A model generated the notes under the pieces. That model saw nothing but the letters and a program-made list of their open reading frames with translations. It was not told the origin of the DNA and searched no databases. Shown here piece by piece: positions 1 to 10,816 of a stretch of 64,000 nt of DNA; position 1 is the stretch's first letter; each line of letters starts with the position of its first letter. The stretch spans positions 1,263,501 to 1,327,500 of the forward strand of contig NZ_AYTM02000002.1 in NCBI RefSeq assembly GCF_000507185.2. The letters are read 5' to 3'. The stretch is from Pseudomonas syringae KCTC 12500 (GTDB lineage: Bacteria; Pseudomonadota; Gammaproteobacteria; Pseudomonadales; Pseudomonadaceae). Both the position numbers and the translations under genes were made by a program.

Positions 1-163
1 GCGATCGTTGGATCGAACTTCGATTGGCAATTATTCATGCGGTATATAACCGGCCTGGACAAATGAAAGAGATAGGCACCCTGTTTCGGCGTCAGCCTGA
101 TGCATACAGGTAGCATATCCGCCACCTGCATACAAAAGACTCCGTGAAAGGCACCCCGGCGAA

Positions 164-1213
<1,050 letters not shown>

Positions 1214-1406
1214 CTAGGGAACGCGTGGTAAAAAAAGTGCGGCAAACTCTAACAACGACAGGGATTTTGGGCAAGGAGCCAATATGCTAAATTGGCGGTT
1301 TTCCGAACACTACCCTCGACGTTAGCGGCTTGAGACAGTAATAACGCGATAGTGTTCCGCAATTGGCAACAAAGCAAATCCATAAGCATTCCACTGGAGA
1401 TACCCC

Positions 1407-1694
1407 ATGGCGCTTGAACGCTCCGACGTGGAAAAGATCGCTCATCTGGCCCGACTGGGTCTCAATGACGCCGATATCCCGCGTACCACCGAAGCACTTA
1501 ACAGTATTCTTGGGCTGGTCGATCAGATGCAAGCGGTCGACACCACTGGCATCGAGCCGCTGGCTCACCCGCTGGAAGCCACCCAGCGCCTGCGCGAAGA
1601 CGCCGTCACCGAGCGAAATCGTCGTGACACTTACCAAGCCATCGCACCAGCGGTCCAAGACGGGCTGTATCTGGTTCCGAAAGTCATCGAGTAA
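1407..1694 (+). CDS. gatC: Asp/Glu-tRNA amidotransferase subunit GatC
   Basis: Small (95 aa) subunit of the GatCAB complex, which converts misacylated Glu-tRNA(Gln) and/or Asp-tRNA(Asn) to the amide forms in the cytoplasm. The protein opens with [19 protein letters not shown], the usual GatC start, and has the conserved central segment [18 protein letters not shown]. It is the first gene of gatCAB, 14 bases before gatA. GatC wraps around GatA and stabilises it (family knowledge). A GGAGATACCCC purine-rich stretch lies just upstream of the ATG. Confidence 0.97.
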
Positions 1695-1708
1695 GGGAAA
1701 GCGCCTGC

Positions 1709-3160
1709 ATGCATCAAATGACTCTGGCCGAGATCGCTCGCGGACTCGCCGATAAAAAGTTTTCTTCCGAAGAGCTGACTCGCGTTCTGCTGTCGCGCAT
1801 CGCGACGCTCGACCCGCAGCTCAACAGCTTCATCAGCCTCACCGAAGACCTGGCCATCACCCAGGCGCAGGCGGCAGACGCGCGCCGTGCAGCCGGTGAA
1901 AACGGCCCGCTGCTCGGTGCCCCGCTGGCCCACAAGGACCTGTTCTGCACCCAGGGCATCCGCACCAGCTGCGGCTCGCTGATGCTCGACAATTTCAAGG
2001 CACCCTATGACGCCACGGTCGTTTCGCGTCTGGCATCGGCCGGTACAGTGACGCTGGGCAAGACCAACATGGACGAATTCGCCATGGGCTCGGCCAACGA
2101 ATCCAGCCATTACGGCGCGGTGAAAAACCCGTGGAACCTGGAATGCGTCCCTGGCGGTTCTTCGGGCGGCTCGGCAGCTGCTGTTGCTGCACGTCTGTTG
2201 CCCGCCGCGACCGGCACCGACACCGGTGGCTCGATTCGCCAGCCTGCAGCGTTGACCAACCTCACGGGCCTCAAGCCGACCTATGGCCGCGTATCGCGCT
2301 GGGGCATGATTGCCTACGCATCCAGCCTCGATCAGGCGGGACCGATGGCACGCACGGCCGAAGATTGCGCACTGCTGCTGCAAGGCATGGCCGGTTTCGA
2401 CCCGCAGGACTCGACCAGCATCGACGAGCCGGTTCCGGACTACTCCGCCAGCCTCAATACCTCGCTCAAGGGCCTGCGTATCGGTGTGCCGAAAGAATAT
2501 TTCAGCGCAGGCCTCGACCCACGCATCGCGCAGCTGGTGCATGAAAGTGTCAAGGAGCTTGAAAAGCTCGGCGCGATCGTCAAGGAAGTCAGTCTGCCTA
2601 ACCTGCAGCACGCGATCCCGGCCTACTACGTCATCGCCCCAGCAGAAGCCTCGTCCAACCTGTCGCGCTTCGACGGGGTGCGTTTCGGCTACCGCTGCGA
2701 AGACCCGAAAGACCTGACTGATCTGTACAAGCGCTCTCGCGCCGAAGGCTTCGGCCCGGAAGTCCAGCGACGCATCATGGTTGGCGCCTACGCGCTGTCG
2801 GCGGGTTACTACGACGCCTACTACCTGCAGGCGCAGAAAATCCGTCGCCTGATCAAGAACGATTTCATGAGTGCGTTCGCCGATGTCGACGTGATTCTCG
2901 GCCCGACCACGCCCAACCCGGCCTGGAAAATCGGCGCCAAGACCAACGATCCGATTGCCGAATACCTGGAAGACTTCTACACCATCACCGCCAACCTGGC
3001 GGGCCTGCCTGGCTTGTCCATGCCTGCGGGCTTCGTCGACGGTCTGCCGGTCGGCGTGCAGCTGCTCGCTCCGTATTTCCAGGAAGGCCGTCTCTTGAAT
3101 GTGGCGCATCAGTATCAGCAAGTCACCGACTGGCACACTCGCGCACCTGAAGGCTTCTGA
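1709..3160 (+). CDS. gatA: Asp/Glu-tRNA amidotransferase subunit GatA (amidase)
   Basis: Glutaminase subunit that releases ammonia from glutamine for channelling to GatB. At 483 aa it is the normal size. The amidase-signature triad can be read as Lys76 (in APLAHKDLF), cis-Ser151 (in GGSSGGS) and the nucleophile Ser175 (in [10 protein letters not shown]). It is the second gene of gatCAB, with gatB starting only 10 bases after its stop. No anomalies are seen. Confidence 0.98.
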   Translation: MHQMTLAEIARGLADKKFSSEELTRVLLSRIATLDPQLNSFISLTEDLAITQAQAADARRAAGENGPLLGAPLAHKDLFCTQGIRTSCGSLMLDNFKAPYDATVVSRLASAGTVTLGKTNMDEFAMGSANESSHYGAVKNPWNLECVPGGSSGGSAAAVAARLLPAATGTDTGGSIRQPAALTNLTGLKPTYGRVSRWGMIAYASSLDQAGPMARTAEDCALLLQGMAGFDPQDSTSIDEPVPDYSASLNTSLKGLRIGVPKEYFSAGLDPRIAQLVHESVKELEKLGAIVKEVSLPNLQHAIPAYYVIAPAEASSNLSRFDGVRFGYRCEDPKDLTDLYKRSRAEGFGPEVQRRIMVGAYALSAGYYDAYYLQAQKIRRLIKNDFMSAFADVDVILGPTTPNPAWKIGAKTNDPIAEYLEDFYTITANLAGLPGLSMPAGFVDGLPVGVQLLAPYFQEGRLLNVAHQYQQVTDWHTRAPEGF

Positions 3161-3170
3161 GGAGAAACAC

Positions 3171-4616
3171 ATGCAATGGGAAGTCGTCATCGGGCTGGAG
3201 ATTCATACCCAGCTTTCGACCCAATCAAAGATTTTTTCCGGTAGCGCGACCACGTTCGGCTCCGAGCCCAACACGCAGGCCAGCCTCGTCGACCTGGGCA
3301 TGCCTGGCGTATTGCCGGTGCTGAACAAGGAAGCCGTGCGCATGGCCGTCAAGTTCGGCCTGGCAGTGAACGCCGAAATCGGCCAGCACAACGTGTTTGC
3401 CCGCAAGAACTACTTCTACCCGGACCTGCCCAAGGGCTATCAGATCAGCCAGATGGAGCTGCCGATTGTCGGCAAGGGCCACCTGGACATCCCCCTTGAA
3501 GACGGCACCGTCAAGCGCATCGGCATCACCCGTGCGCACCTGGAAGAGGATGCGGGCAAGAGCCTGCACGAAGACTTCCAGGGCATGACCGGTATCGACC
3601 TGAACCGTGCCGGCACCCCGCTGCTGGAGATCGTTTCCGAGCCGGACATGCGCAACGCCAAGGAAGCCGTGGCTTACGTCAAGGCCATCCACGCGATTGT
3701 CCGCTACCTGGGCATCTGTGACGGCAACATGGCCGAAGGTTCGCTGCGCTGCGACTGCAACGTATCGATTCGTCCGAAGGGCCAGGTCGAGTTCGGCACG
3801 CGCTGCGAGATCAAGAACGTCAACTCGTTCCGCTTCATCGAAAAAGCGATCAACAGCGAGATTCAGCGCCAGATCGATCTGATCGAAGACGGTGGCAAGG
3901 TTATCCAGCAGACGCGCCTGTATGACCCGAACACCAACGAAACCCGCGCCATGCGCAGCAAGGAGGAAGCCAACGATTACCGCTACTTCCCCGACCCGGA
4001 TCTGTTGCCGGTGATCATCGAGGACTCGTTCCTCGAAGAAACCCGCGCCACCTTGCCAGAGCTGCCGCCGCAGAAACGCGAACGCTTCCAGAGCCAGTTC
4101 GGTCTGTCGACCTACGACGCAAGCGTACTGGCTTCGAGCCGCGAGCAGGCTGACTACTTCGAAAAAGTGGTGAGCATCAGCGGTGACGCCAAACTGGCAG
4201 CCAACTGGGTCATGGTCGAGCTGGGCAGCCTGCTGAACAAGCAGGGCTTGGAGATCGACCAGTCGCCGGTCAGTGCAGAGCAGTTGGGCGGCATGCTCAA
4301 ACGCATCACCGACAACACCATTTCCGGCAAGATCGCGAAAATGGTCTTCGAGGCAATGGCCAATGGTGAAGGCAGTGCTGATGAAGTCATCGAAAAGCGC
4401 GGCCTGAAGCAGGTCACCGACAGCGGCGCCATTGAATCGATGCTCGACGAGGTGCTGGCAGCCAACGCGGAACAGGTCGAACAGTATCGTGCAGCGGACG
4501 AAGCCAAACGCGGCAAGATGTTCGGTTTCTTTGTCGGTCAGGCGATGAAAGCCTCCAAAGGCAAGGCCAACCCGCAGCAGGTCAATGAGCTGCTGAAGGC
4601 CAAGCTGGAGGGCTGA
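3171..4616 (+). CDS. gatB: Asp/Glu-tRNA amidotransferase subunit GatB
   Basis: Kinase/transamidase subunit that activates the tRNA-bound Glu or Asp with ATP and transfers ammonia from GatA. I place the start at the ATG at 3171 ([15 protein letters not shown]), which matches the family start and follows the GGAG Shine-Dalgarno at 3161. A longer in-frame opening from 3099 would run back into gatA. The product is 481 aa. Visible features are the GLEIHTQL start, the zinc-site region around [11 protein letters not shown], the [13 protein letters not shown] segment, and the C-terminal YqeY-like tail that contacts tRNA. Last gene of the operon. Confidence 0.98.
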   Translation: MQWEVVIGLEIHTQLSTQSKIFSGSATTFGSEPNTQASLVDLGMPGVLPVLNKEAVRMAVKFGLAVNAEIGQHNVFARKNYFYPDLPKGYQISQMELPIVGKGHLDIPLEDGTVKRIGITRAHLEEDAGKSLHEDFQGMTGIDLNRAGTPLLEIVSEPDMRNAKEAVAYVKAIHAIVRYLGICDGNMAEGSLRCDCNVSIRPKGQVEFGTRCEIKNVNSFRFIEKAINSEIQRQIDLIEDGGKVIQQTRLYDPNTNETRAMRSKEEANDYRYFPDPDLLPVIIEDSFLEETRATLPELPPQKRERFQSQFGLSTYDASVLASSREQADYFEKVVSISGDAKLAANWVMVELGSLLNKQGLEIDQSPVSAEQLGGMLKRITDNTISGKIAKMVFEAMANGEGSADEVIEKRGLKQVTDSGAIESMLDEVLAANAEQVEQYRAADEAKRGKMFGFFVGQAMKASKGKANPQQVNELLKAKLEG

Positions 4617-4627
4617 TCCGCGTCACT

Positions 4628-4945
4628 CTCGTTCCCACGCTATGCGATCAGCGTCATACACGAGTCTTGTGGGAGCGAGCTTGCTCGCGAATAGGCCGGT
4701 ACAGCCTCTAGAGACAGGGCGTTTGGACCAAGGTCTTCGTGAGCAAGCTCACTCCCACAGAGGTCTTTATTCACATCGCGATTATGGTCAAAGACCCCGC
4801 CTTCTGGGCTCTTCATGACTTGTGTATAACGATGAGCGCTCTGTGTGGGAATGCAGTTCCGGACGCTCTGCGTCCGCTGTCGAGTACGCGCTGCGACACC
4901 GGGTTATGACGCGGAGCGTCACGAAATGCATGCCGACATGGAGCC
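4628..4945. repeat. Cluster of REP-type and palindromic intergenic repeats
   Basis: The 378-base gap between gatB and the rlpA-like gene has no convincing gene but is full of repeats. Two REP-type elements face each other: TGTGGGAGCGAGCTTGCTCG at about 4668-4691 and its inverted partner at about 4736-4759 (TGAGCAAGCTCACTCCCACA). A second family begins near 4843 (GTGGGAATGCAG) with inverted arms GACGCTCTGCGTC (4862-4874) and GACGCGGAGCGTC (about 4908-4920). Such elements are abundant between Pseudomonas genes and often mark operon ends. A short related piece (GTTCCCACGC) lies at 4630. Confidence 0.75.
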
Positions 4946-4994
4946 TTGGCACGAGCGTCAACCACAACTACTCCGGCACTCAGGAACCCACCCC

Positions 4995-5363
4995 ATGCGC
5001 CGCCTTATTTTTGCCTGCAGCCTGCTGACGTTATTGGCAGGATGCGCTAATCACATCATCGACCCCCATGGTTATGACGAGACCGGCACCGCCGCTTATT
5101 ACGGCGCCCGCCATCATGGCAACCGCACTGCCAGCGGCGAACCGTTCAATCAGAATGCGCTGACCGCTGCGCATCGACAGCTGCCTTTCGGCACGCGCGT
5201 TAAAGTCACCAACCTCGACAACGACAGGTCGGTAGTGGTACGCGTCAACGATCGCGGCCCTCACACGCGCGGCCGTCTGATCGATGTCTCTCGCGAAGCG
5301 GCCGAACAACTGGGTATGCTGCGCAGCGGGACAGCGCCAGTCCGCGTACAGGCCCTGGATTAA
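4995..5363 (+). CDS. Small RlpA-like double-psi beta-barrel lipoprotein
   Basis: A 122-residue exported protein. I choose the ATG at 4995 because it gives MRRLIFACSLLTLLAGC, a signal peptide ending in a lipobox (LLAGC). The longer opening from 4845 reads through repeat DNA. The rest is one double-psi beta-barrel domain of the RlpA type: GTAAYYGARHHGNRTASGE at the start and VRVNDRGPHTRGRLIDVS near the end. It has no C-terminal SPOR domain, so it is a minimal RlpA homologue. RlpA of P. aeruginosa is a lytic transglycosylase acting on denuded glycan at septa (family knowledge); whether this short form is active is not shown. Confidence 0.85.
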   Translation: MRRLIFACSLLTLLAGCANHIIDPHGYDETGTAAYYGARHHGNRTASGEPFNQNALTAAHRQLPFGTRVKVTNLDNDRSVVVRVNDRGPHTRGRLIDVSREAAEQLGMLRSGTAPVRVQALD

Positions 5364-5417
5364 CCCCGACTCTCGATCACCTCCGATAAGGACACTCGTA
5401 TTCTCCAGCTATCGGCC

Positions 5418-6473
5418 TTGCCCGCCCCCGCGCTCATCCAGATGCTCAGTGGCTTGTTATTGCTGCTGATCGGGGCAGAACTGTCAGTGCGCGCAGCGGT
5501 GCATCTGGCGGCGATTTTCAAGGTCCGGCCACTGATCGTCGGCCTGACCGTCGTGGCAATGGGCACCAGCGCGCCGCAGATGGCAGTAAGCCTGCAAGCC
5601 GCGTTTGCCGATAACACCGACATCGCTGTGGGCAGTGTCATCGGCGGTAACATTTTCAATGTGTTGGTGATCCTTGGCCTATGCGCGCTGATCATTCCGT
5701 TACGCGTTGCCCGTCAGGTTTTGCACGTCGACATTCCGCTGATGATTGGCGCCTGCCTGCTGGCTATCGGCCTGTCCTGGAGCGGCGAATTCAGCAAACT
5801 GGACGGCGCAGTGCTGCTTGCCGGGTTGCTGTTCTGCCTGATCGTCATCATCCGTCAGGGCGGTCATGCGCCGCGTCACGGACATGCCGAGACAACCGAA
5901 AAACCTCGTACCGTCACGCGCATCCTCATGCTTGCCAGTGGCTTGCTGCTGTTGACCGCTGGCGGACACCTGCTGGTCGACGCGTCAGTGGTGATTGCCA
6001 TACACCTGGGGCTTTCCGAACGCATCGTCGGTCTGACCATCATTGCCATTGGCACATCATTGCCGGCACTGATGACGTCGCTGATCGCAGCGTTTCGTGG
6101 TGAGCGTGATATTGCCGTGGGCAACGTGATCGGCAGCAACCTGTTCAATCTGCTGGGCGTTCTGGGGCTGACCGCACTGGTCGCCCCGGTGCCGCTGACG
6201 ATCTCGCCAAATGCACTGGTGTTCGACCTGCCGATCATGCTCGGCGTGTCGTTGCTGTGCGTGCCGCTGTTCTACTCCGGATACCGGATAGACCGTCTGG
6301 AAGGCCTGTTTCTGCTGTCGTTGTACCTGACCTACGGGCTGCATATCCTGTCGATCAGCACCGGTATGGCGCTGGCCGAACGGCTTGAAAGCAAAATGCT
6401 CACGCTGGTGTTACCTGTGCTGGGCGCTGTGGTTGTCTGGGGCACAATTCGCGCCTGGCGACGCCAGCACTGA
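5418..6473 (+). CDS. Ca2+/cation antiporter (CaCA, YrbG-like) with altered signature residues
   Basis: A 351-residue inner-membrane protein with about ten hydrophobic segments arranged as two inverted halves, each carrying an alpha repeat, the hallmark of the CaCA superfamily. The usual motif GTSxPE is changed in both repeats: GTSAPQM in the first and GTSLPAL in the second, so both acidic ion ligands of the family are missing. The partner motifs GGNIFN and GSNLFN are intact. The start at 5418 is TTG; the next ATG is at 5442 (MLSGLLLLL) and could be the true start. The substrate is therefore uncertain: a calcium/sodium exchanger by family, possibly with changed selectivity. Confidence 0.85.
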   Translation: MPAPALIQMLSGLLLLLIGAELSVRAAVHLAAIFKVRPLIVGLTVVAMGTSAPQMAVSLQAAFADNTDIAVGSVIGGNIFNVLVILGLCALIIPLRVARQVLHVDIPLMIGACLLAIGLSWSGEFSKLDGAVLLAGLLFCLIVIIRQGGHAPRHGHAETTEKPRTVTRILMLASGLLLLTAGGHLLVDASVVIAIHLGLSERIVGLTIIAIGTSLPALMTSLIAAFRGERDIAVGNVIGSNLFNLLGVLGLTALVAPVPLTISPNALVFDLPIMLGVSLLCVPLFYSGYRIDRLEGLFLLSLYLTYGLHILSISTGMALAERLESKMLTLVLPVLGAVVVWGTIRAWRRQH

Positions 6474-6506
6474 CCTCCAACCCGCATTGATACAAGGAGC
6501 AAGGCC

Positions 6507-6890
6507 ATGACGGACAAGACGATCAGCGAAGGCGAACAGATCCGTCGCCAGGTGATGGGCGATGTCTACGTCGACCGCGCGCTGGGCAATGCCACCGAGT
6601 TCAGCCAGCCGCTGCAGGATTTCGTCAACGAGCACGCCTGGGGCAGCGTCTGGAGTCGCGAGGGCCTGCCATTGAAAACCCGCAGCCTGATCACCCTGGC
6701 CACCCTCACCGCCCTGAAATGCCCGCAAGAACTGAAAGGCCACGTTCGTGGCGCACTGAACAATGGCTGCACGGTCGAGGAGATTCGCGAAGCGCTGCTG
6801 CACTGCGCGGTGTACGCCGGCGTGCCAGCGGCCATCGACGCGTTTCGTGCGGCGCAGGAAGTGATCGACAGTTACGTCAAAGCGGATTAA
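6507..6890 (+). CDS. Carboxymuconolactone decarboxylase family protein (PcaC-like)
   Basis: A 127-residue cytoplasmic protein of the CMD/AhpD-like fold. The family core is readable: RSLITLATLTALKCPQELKG followed by HVRGALNNGCTVEEIREALL and HCAVYAGVPAA. True PcaC decarboxylates 4-carboxymuconolactone in the protocatechuate branch of the beta-ketoadipate pathway. No pca genes lie around this one, so the specific reaction is unproven. It lacks the AhpD CxxC motif: the only cysteines are separate, at CPQE, GCT and HCA. AAGGAGCAAGGCC precedes the ATG. Its stop overlaps the convergent AEC permease by four bases. Confidence 0.85.
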   Translation: MTDKTISEGEQIRRQVMGDVYVDRALGNATEFSQPLQDFVNEHAWGSVWSREGLPLKTRSLITLATLTALKCPQELKGHVRGALNNGCTVEEIREALLHCAVYAGVPAAIDAFRAAQEVIDSYVKAD

Positions 6891-7828
6891 ATCCAGCCGC
6901 CCCATTGCAGGATGAAAATCCCCACGTTGGTCGTGACTGCTGCCGCCAGCGTGGTGATGACGATGATCGCAGCGGCCAGTTCGTAATTGCCGTTGGCCGT
7001 GCGCGCCATGATGTAGCTGGCTGCCGCTGTCGGGCTGCCGAAATACAGGAACAGAATCCCCAATTCAGCGCCGCGAAAACCCGCCAGCCAGGCGGCCAGC
7101 GTGCACAGCACTGGCAGCGTGATCATCTTCATGACGCTGGCACTGATAGCCAGCTTTCCACTCTTGCGCAACGAAGCCAGCGACAACGTGCCGCCGATGC
7201 AGATCAGTGCCAGCGGCAGGGTCATCTGGGCCAGGTAGCTGCCAGAGGTTTCCAGCCATTTGGGCAGGCCGATGGCGAAGTAAGCGAAGGGTGAGGCGAT
7301 GATCACGCTGATGATCAGTGGGTTGGCCAGCACGCTTTTGAAGATGCTCCAGGGATCGGACTTGATCACCGGGCTGTAAACCGCCAATACCACCGTCGAT
7401 AACGTGTTGTAGAAGACGATGACCAACGCGGCGAGAATGGCGCCCAGTGAAATGCCAGGAGGCCCGTACATGCTGGCCGCCAGGGCCAGACCGATAACCC
7501 CGTTATTGCCACGAAACGCGCCCTGGACGTAGATCCCGCGCTCTTCGTGCGGGCAGCGCCAGATCGCCCAGCACCAGGCGAATGCAAAACTCAGAAGCGT
7601 GGCGATGCTGAAAAAAATCAGCAGTTTGGGCTGCAGGGCGGTGCGCAGGTCGGCGTGAATAATGCCCAGAAACAGCAGCGCAGGCATGGTGACATTGAAC
7701 ACCAGCCCGGAAGCCGCAACGATGAAACCATCATTGATCGCGCCGATTCGCCTGAGGAACACGCCCAGAAACAGCATGGCAAACACCGGGGCGGTGATGT
7801 TCAGGGTTTCGAGAAAAATAGCCAGCAT
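6887..7828 (-). CDS. AEC family transporter (auxin efflux carrier-like permease)
   Basis: A 313-residue integral membrane protein with about ten transmembrane segments and no signal peptide. The start MLAIFLETLNITAPVFAMLFLGVFLRRIG and the motif FRGNNGVIGLALA are typical of the AEC (auxin efflux carrier) family, whose bacterial members move organic acids such as malate or malonate. The substrate here cannot be predicted. It stands alone and converges with the PcaC-like gene. Confidence 0.85.
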   Translation of the reverse strand: MLAIFLETLNITAPVFAMLFLGVFLRRIGAINDGFIVAASGLVFNVTMPALLFLGIIHADLRTALQPKLLIFFSIATLLSFAFAWCWAIWRCPHEERGIYVQGAFRGNNGVIGLALAASMYGPPGISLGAILAALVIVFYNTLSTVVLAVYSPVIKSDPWSIFKSVLANPLIISVIIASPFAYFAIGLPKWLETSGSYLAQMTLPLALICIGGTLSLASLRKSGKLAISASVMKMITLPVLCTLAAWLAGFRGAELGILFLYFGSPTAAASYIMARTANGNYELAAAIIVITTLAAAVTTNVGIFILQWGGWI

Positions 7829-7935
7829 GCAACGCGTCCGGTCCCGTCGTTAGGTAGCTCATGATAGGCCACCGACGGCGAGCATGTTGCACGGAATTTC
7901 CGAAACCCTGATCACCCCGCCGCGACGGCTATTTA

Positions 7936-9519
7936 TCAGACGATGCGACTGACTTCCTTCACAGGCTGGAGCTTGCGCTCGAAAACCGAGACCCCGTCCA
8001 GATCGCGCAGTGCCACGGTCATCTCACCGGTCTGCCCGTCGATATTCACTTCGCCAAAGAACTGAAAACCCGCAAACGGCGAGGTGTTCTGCGCAGGGGG
8101 CGCCTTCTGGAACACCAGCTCGGGACCAAAGGTCTTGTCCAGCACGTTGGGACCATAGCTACCGGCATTCAATGGCCCGGCGACGAACTCCCAGAACGGG
8201 TCGAAGTCCTGAAATACGGCCAGATCCGGCTGGTAATGATGCGCGGCGCAGTAATGCACGTCGGCCGTCAGCCAGACACAATCGCGAACCTTCTGCGCGC
8301 GCAGGTACGCCAGCAATTCGGCGACCTCCAGCTCACGCCCCAACGCCGGGCCGTCATTGCCGTTGGCGATGGCCTCCCAACGCTGTACGCCGGGGCTGAC
8401 CTCGCCATCCGGCACGCCCAGCCCAATGGGCATGTCCGCCGCGATCACTTTCCACTGCGCACGCGATGCAGTGAGCTCGCGCTTGAGCCAGTCCAGTTGC
8501 TCACGGCCCATGAATGCGGTGGTCGGACTCGGTTTGTCGGCCAGGTTGGCATCGTTGCCGGCGCGGTAACTGCGCATATCGAGGACGAACACGTCGAGCA
8601 TCGGACCGTAGGGGATCTTGCGATAAATGCGCCCGCCGTTGTCGGCTTCCTGCAAGCGCAGCGGCGCGTACTCCAGATAAGCCTGGCGGGCACGCGAGGA
8701 CAGCAGGCCGATGTCCTTGACCTTGTAGCGATCATCGAGCTGTTTGCTGGGCGACCAGTTGTTGGTCACTTCGTGATCATCCCACTGCCAGATCTGCGGC
8801 ACTTCGGCGTTGAAGCGGCGCAGGTTTTCATCCATCAGGTTGTAACGGTAGTTGCCCCGGTATTCGTCGAGGGTCTCCGCTACCTTGCTCTTCGCCTCGG
8901 TGGTGATGTTGCGCCAGACACGCCCGCCCTCCGTGGTGAGCTGCTCCGGCACCGGGCTGTCGGCGTAGATGGTGTCACCGCTGTGGATAAAAAAGTCCGG
9001 CAAGCGCAAACGCATGGCTTCGTAGATACGCATGCCGCCGATATCGGGGTTGATGCCAAAGCCCTGCCCCACCGTGTCGCCGCTCCAGACGAAGCGGATG
9101 TCGCGGCGCTGCTGCGGCGTGCTGCGCAGATGGCCGAACCACGGCTCGCTGACGACACCGCTCTGCGCATCCTCGAAAGACACCCGGTAGAAAATCGCCT
9201 GATCGACCGGCAGCCCGCTCAACTCGACCCGCGCGGTGAAGTCGCTACGCTGATCGGCCAGCGCCGACACCACGCGGCGTGGCTGGGTGAACATGCTGCG
9301 TGTGTCCCACTCGACGACCATGCGCGAAGGCCGGTCGCTACGACTCCAGACGATCGCCTTGTCGCCGAACACATCGCCGGACTGCACGCCATCCATCATC
9401 TTCGGACGATCCTGCACCGAGGCGATGACTGCCGGCGCAACACCTGGTAACAGCAGACCGGCACCTACCGTTCCGACGGCCTGGATGACACGGCGACGCT
9501 TGAGATCGAACTGGCTCAC
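7936..9519 (-). CDS. phoD: PhoD-like alkaline phosphatase/phosphodiesterase, Tat-exported
   Basis: Periplasmic metallophosphoesterase of 527 aa. I set the start at the GTG at 9519 (protein SQFDLKRRRVIQAVGTVGAG) because an AGGGG Shine-Dalgarno precedes it and the twin-arginine signal KRRRVIQAVG then sits at the N terminus. A longer in-frame opening reaches 9678 but would overlap the divergent methyltransferase start. Metal-binding motifs of PhoD are seen: SGDTIYADSP, WDDHEVTNNW and WLTADVHYCAAHH. PhoD enzymes need Ca2+/Fe3+ and release phosphate from mono- and diesters, and they are often under Pho control. I could not find a convincing Pho box in the 157-base divergent promoter region. Confidence 0.9.
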   Translation of the reverse strand: MSQFDLKRRRVIQAVGTVGAGLLLPGVAPAVIASVQDRPKMMDGVQSGDVFGDKAIVWSRSDRPSRMVVEWDTRSMFTQPRRVVSALADQRSDFTARVELSGLPVDQAIFYRVSFEDAQSGVVSEPWFGHLRSTPQQRRDIRFVWSGDTVGQGFGINPDIGGMRIYEAMRLRLPDFFIHSGDTIYADSPVPEQLTTEGGRVWRNITTEAKSKVAETLDEYRGNYRYNLMDENLRRFNAEVPQIWQWDDHEVTNNWSPSKQLDDRYKVKDIGLLSSRARQAYLEYAPLRLQEADNGGRIYRKIPYGPMLDVFVLDMRSYRAGNDANLADKPSPTTAFMGREQLDWLKRELTASRAQWKVIAADMPIGLGVPDGEVSPGVQRWEAIANGNDGPALGRELEVAELLAYLRAQKVRDCVWLTADVHYCAAHHYQPDLAVFQDFDPFWEFVAGPLNAGSYGPNVLDKTFGPELVFQKAPPAQNTSPFAGFQFFGEVNIDGQTGEMTVALRDLDGVSVFERKLQPVKEVSRIV

Positions 9520-9676
9520 GGTTATCCCCTCGCTGACAGGCAAAAAAGCACCGTAACAGGGGAATATTGGCGCTGTATGACAACGCAGCAGATCAAGCGC
9601 ATGGCAGACTTCAAAAACCCCCGACGCCCGGTAACTGGTAAACTCCCGCGCCTTATTCCAGCCCGAGGCGCTCAGC

Positions 9677-10693
9677 ATGTCTTCCTTGAATCAGGCGCTC
9701 AGCGTCGCCCTCGATCATCGCCAGGCGTTGCTTGACGAACTGCATGGACAGGGCACGGACTGCTATCGACTGTTTCACGGCAGCCAGGAAGGTGCCAGCG
9801 GGCTGACCATCGACCGCTACGGCCCGCAATTGCTGGTGCAGAGTTTTCACACCCGCCTGGATCGCGATGCCCTGCTGGCGCTGCATGAACAAGTCAACAC
9901 GCGCCTGAGCCTGGACACCCTGCTGGTCTATAACGATCGCTCGCAGGGCAACTCGCGCGTGGATCGCCATGACACCGTGTACAAGGCTGAAGAAGCAGCG
10001 CTGGCCGATCATGTCGGCCACGAATGGGGGCTCAATTACCGAGTCCGCGGCCGACATGCAGGCCAGGACCCGCTGTTGTTTCTGGACCTGCGCAACACAC
10101 GCGGCTGGGTCAAGCAGCACAGCGCCGGCAAAAGCGTGCTGAACCTGTTCGCCTACACCTGCGGCGTCGGTCTGAGTGCTGCGGCCGGTGGCGCGAGTGA
10201 AGTGTGCAACCTGGACTTCGCCGAGGGCAATCTGGCGGTGGGTCGCGAGAATGGTGCGCTCAATCCGCAACTGCCACCCATGCAATTCATCCAGTCGGAT
10301 TATTTTCCGGCAATCCGCCAGTTGGCCGGCCTGCCCATTGCTGCACGCCGCAGCCAGCAATTGCCCAGCTACGTGAAACTGCAACAGCGCCAATATGATT
10401 TGGTCCTGCTCGACCCACCGGCCTGGGCCAAGAGCGCATTCGGCACCGTTGATTTGCTGCGCGACTATCAAAGCCTGCTCAAACCTGCGCTGTTGACCAC
10501 GGCGGACGATGGTGTGCTGATCTGCTGCAACAATCTGGCGAAAGTCAGCATGCAGGACTGGCGTGAGCAGGTACTGCGCTGCGCCACCAAGGCTGGGCGT
10601 CCGGTACGCGACTGCCAGGAGATGCGCCCCGCCGCAGACTTCCCGTCTCAGGATAATCAACCGCCGCTGAAAACGCTGATTCTGCAACTCTGA
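9677..10693 (+). CDS. Class I SAM-dependent rRNA methyltransferase (RlmI-like)
   Basis: A 338-residue cytoplasmic methyltransferase of the RlmI/YccW-type family (23S rRNA cytosine-5 methyltransferases). Seen in order: a short N-terminal domain with GLTIDRYGPQLLVQSF, the SAM-binding segment KSVLNLFAYTCGVGLSAA, the acidic loop VCNLDFAEGN, motif IV LLDPPAWAKS, and motif VI ICCNN, whose cysteines are candidate nucleophiles. It is shorter than E. coli RlmI (about 396 aa), consistent with a reduced N-terminal PUA part. The exact target base is inference. Divergent from phoD. Confidence 0.85.
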   Translation: MSSLNQALSVALDHRQALLDELHGQGTDCYRLFHGSQEGASGLTIDRYGPQLLVQSFHTRLDRDALLALHEQVNTRLSLDTLLVYNDRSQGNSRVDRHDTVYKAEEAALADHVGHEWGLNYRVRGRHAGQDPLLFLDLRNTRGWVKQHSAGKSVLNLFAYTCGVGLSAAAGGASEVCNLDFAEGNLAVGRENGALNPQLPPMQFIQSDYFPAIRQLAGLPIAARRSQQLPSYVKLQQRQYDLVLLDPPAWAKSAFGTVDLLRDYQSLLKPALLTTADDGVLICCNNLAKVSMQDWREQVLRCATKAGRPVRDCQEMRPAADFPSQDNQPPLKTLILQL

Positions 10694-10816
10694 TCCGGCG
10701 CTTGATATCGTAAAGTACAACCGGAAAGTTCCTACAAGCCGCGATGGCAGTGCCTTCGGAACCGAACAGGCATGCCATACTCCAAGGGCTTCCAAAAGAG
10801 AGAGACGCCGCTGCCC

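Noticed and set aside
1..163. Start of mreC downstream of mreB
   Set aside because: mreC is expected here, but no frame in this stretch matches a family N terminus; it probably starts beyond the edge.
1631..3190. Minus-strand open frame of 519 codons opposite gatA
   Set aside because: gatA carries the full amidase triad; the antisense is a shadow.
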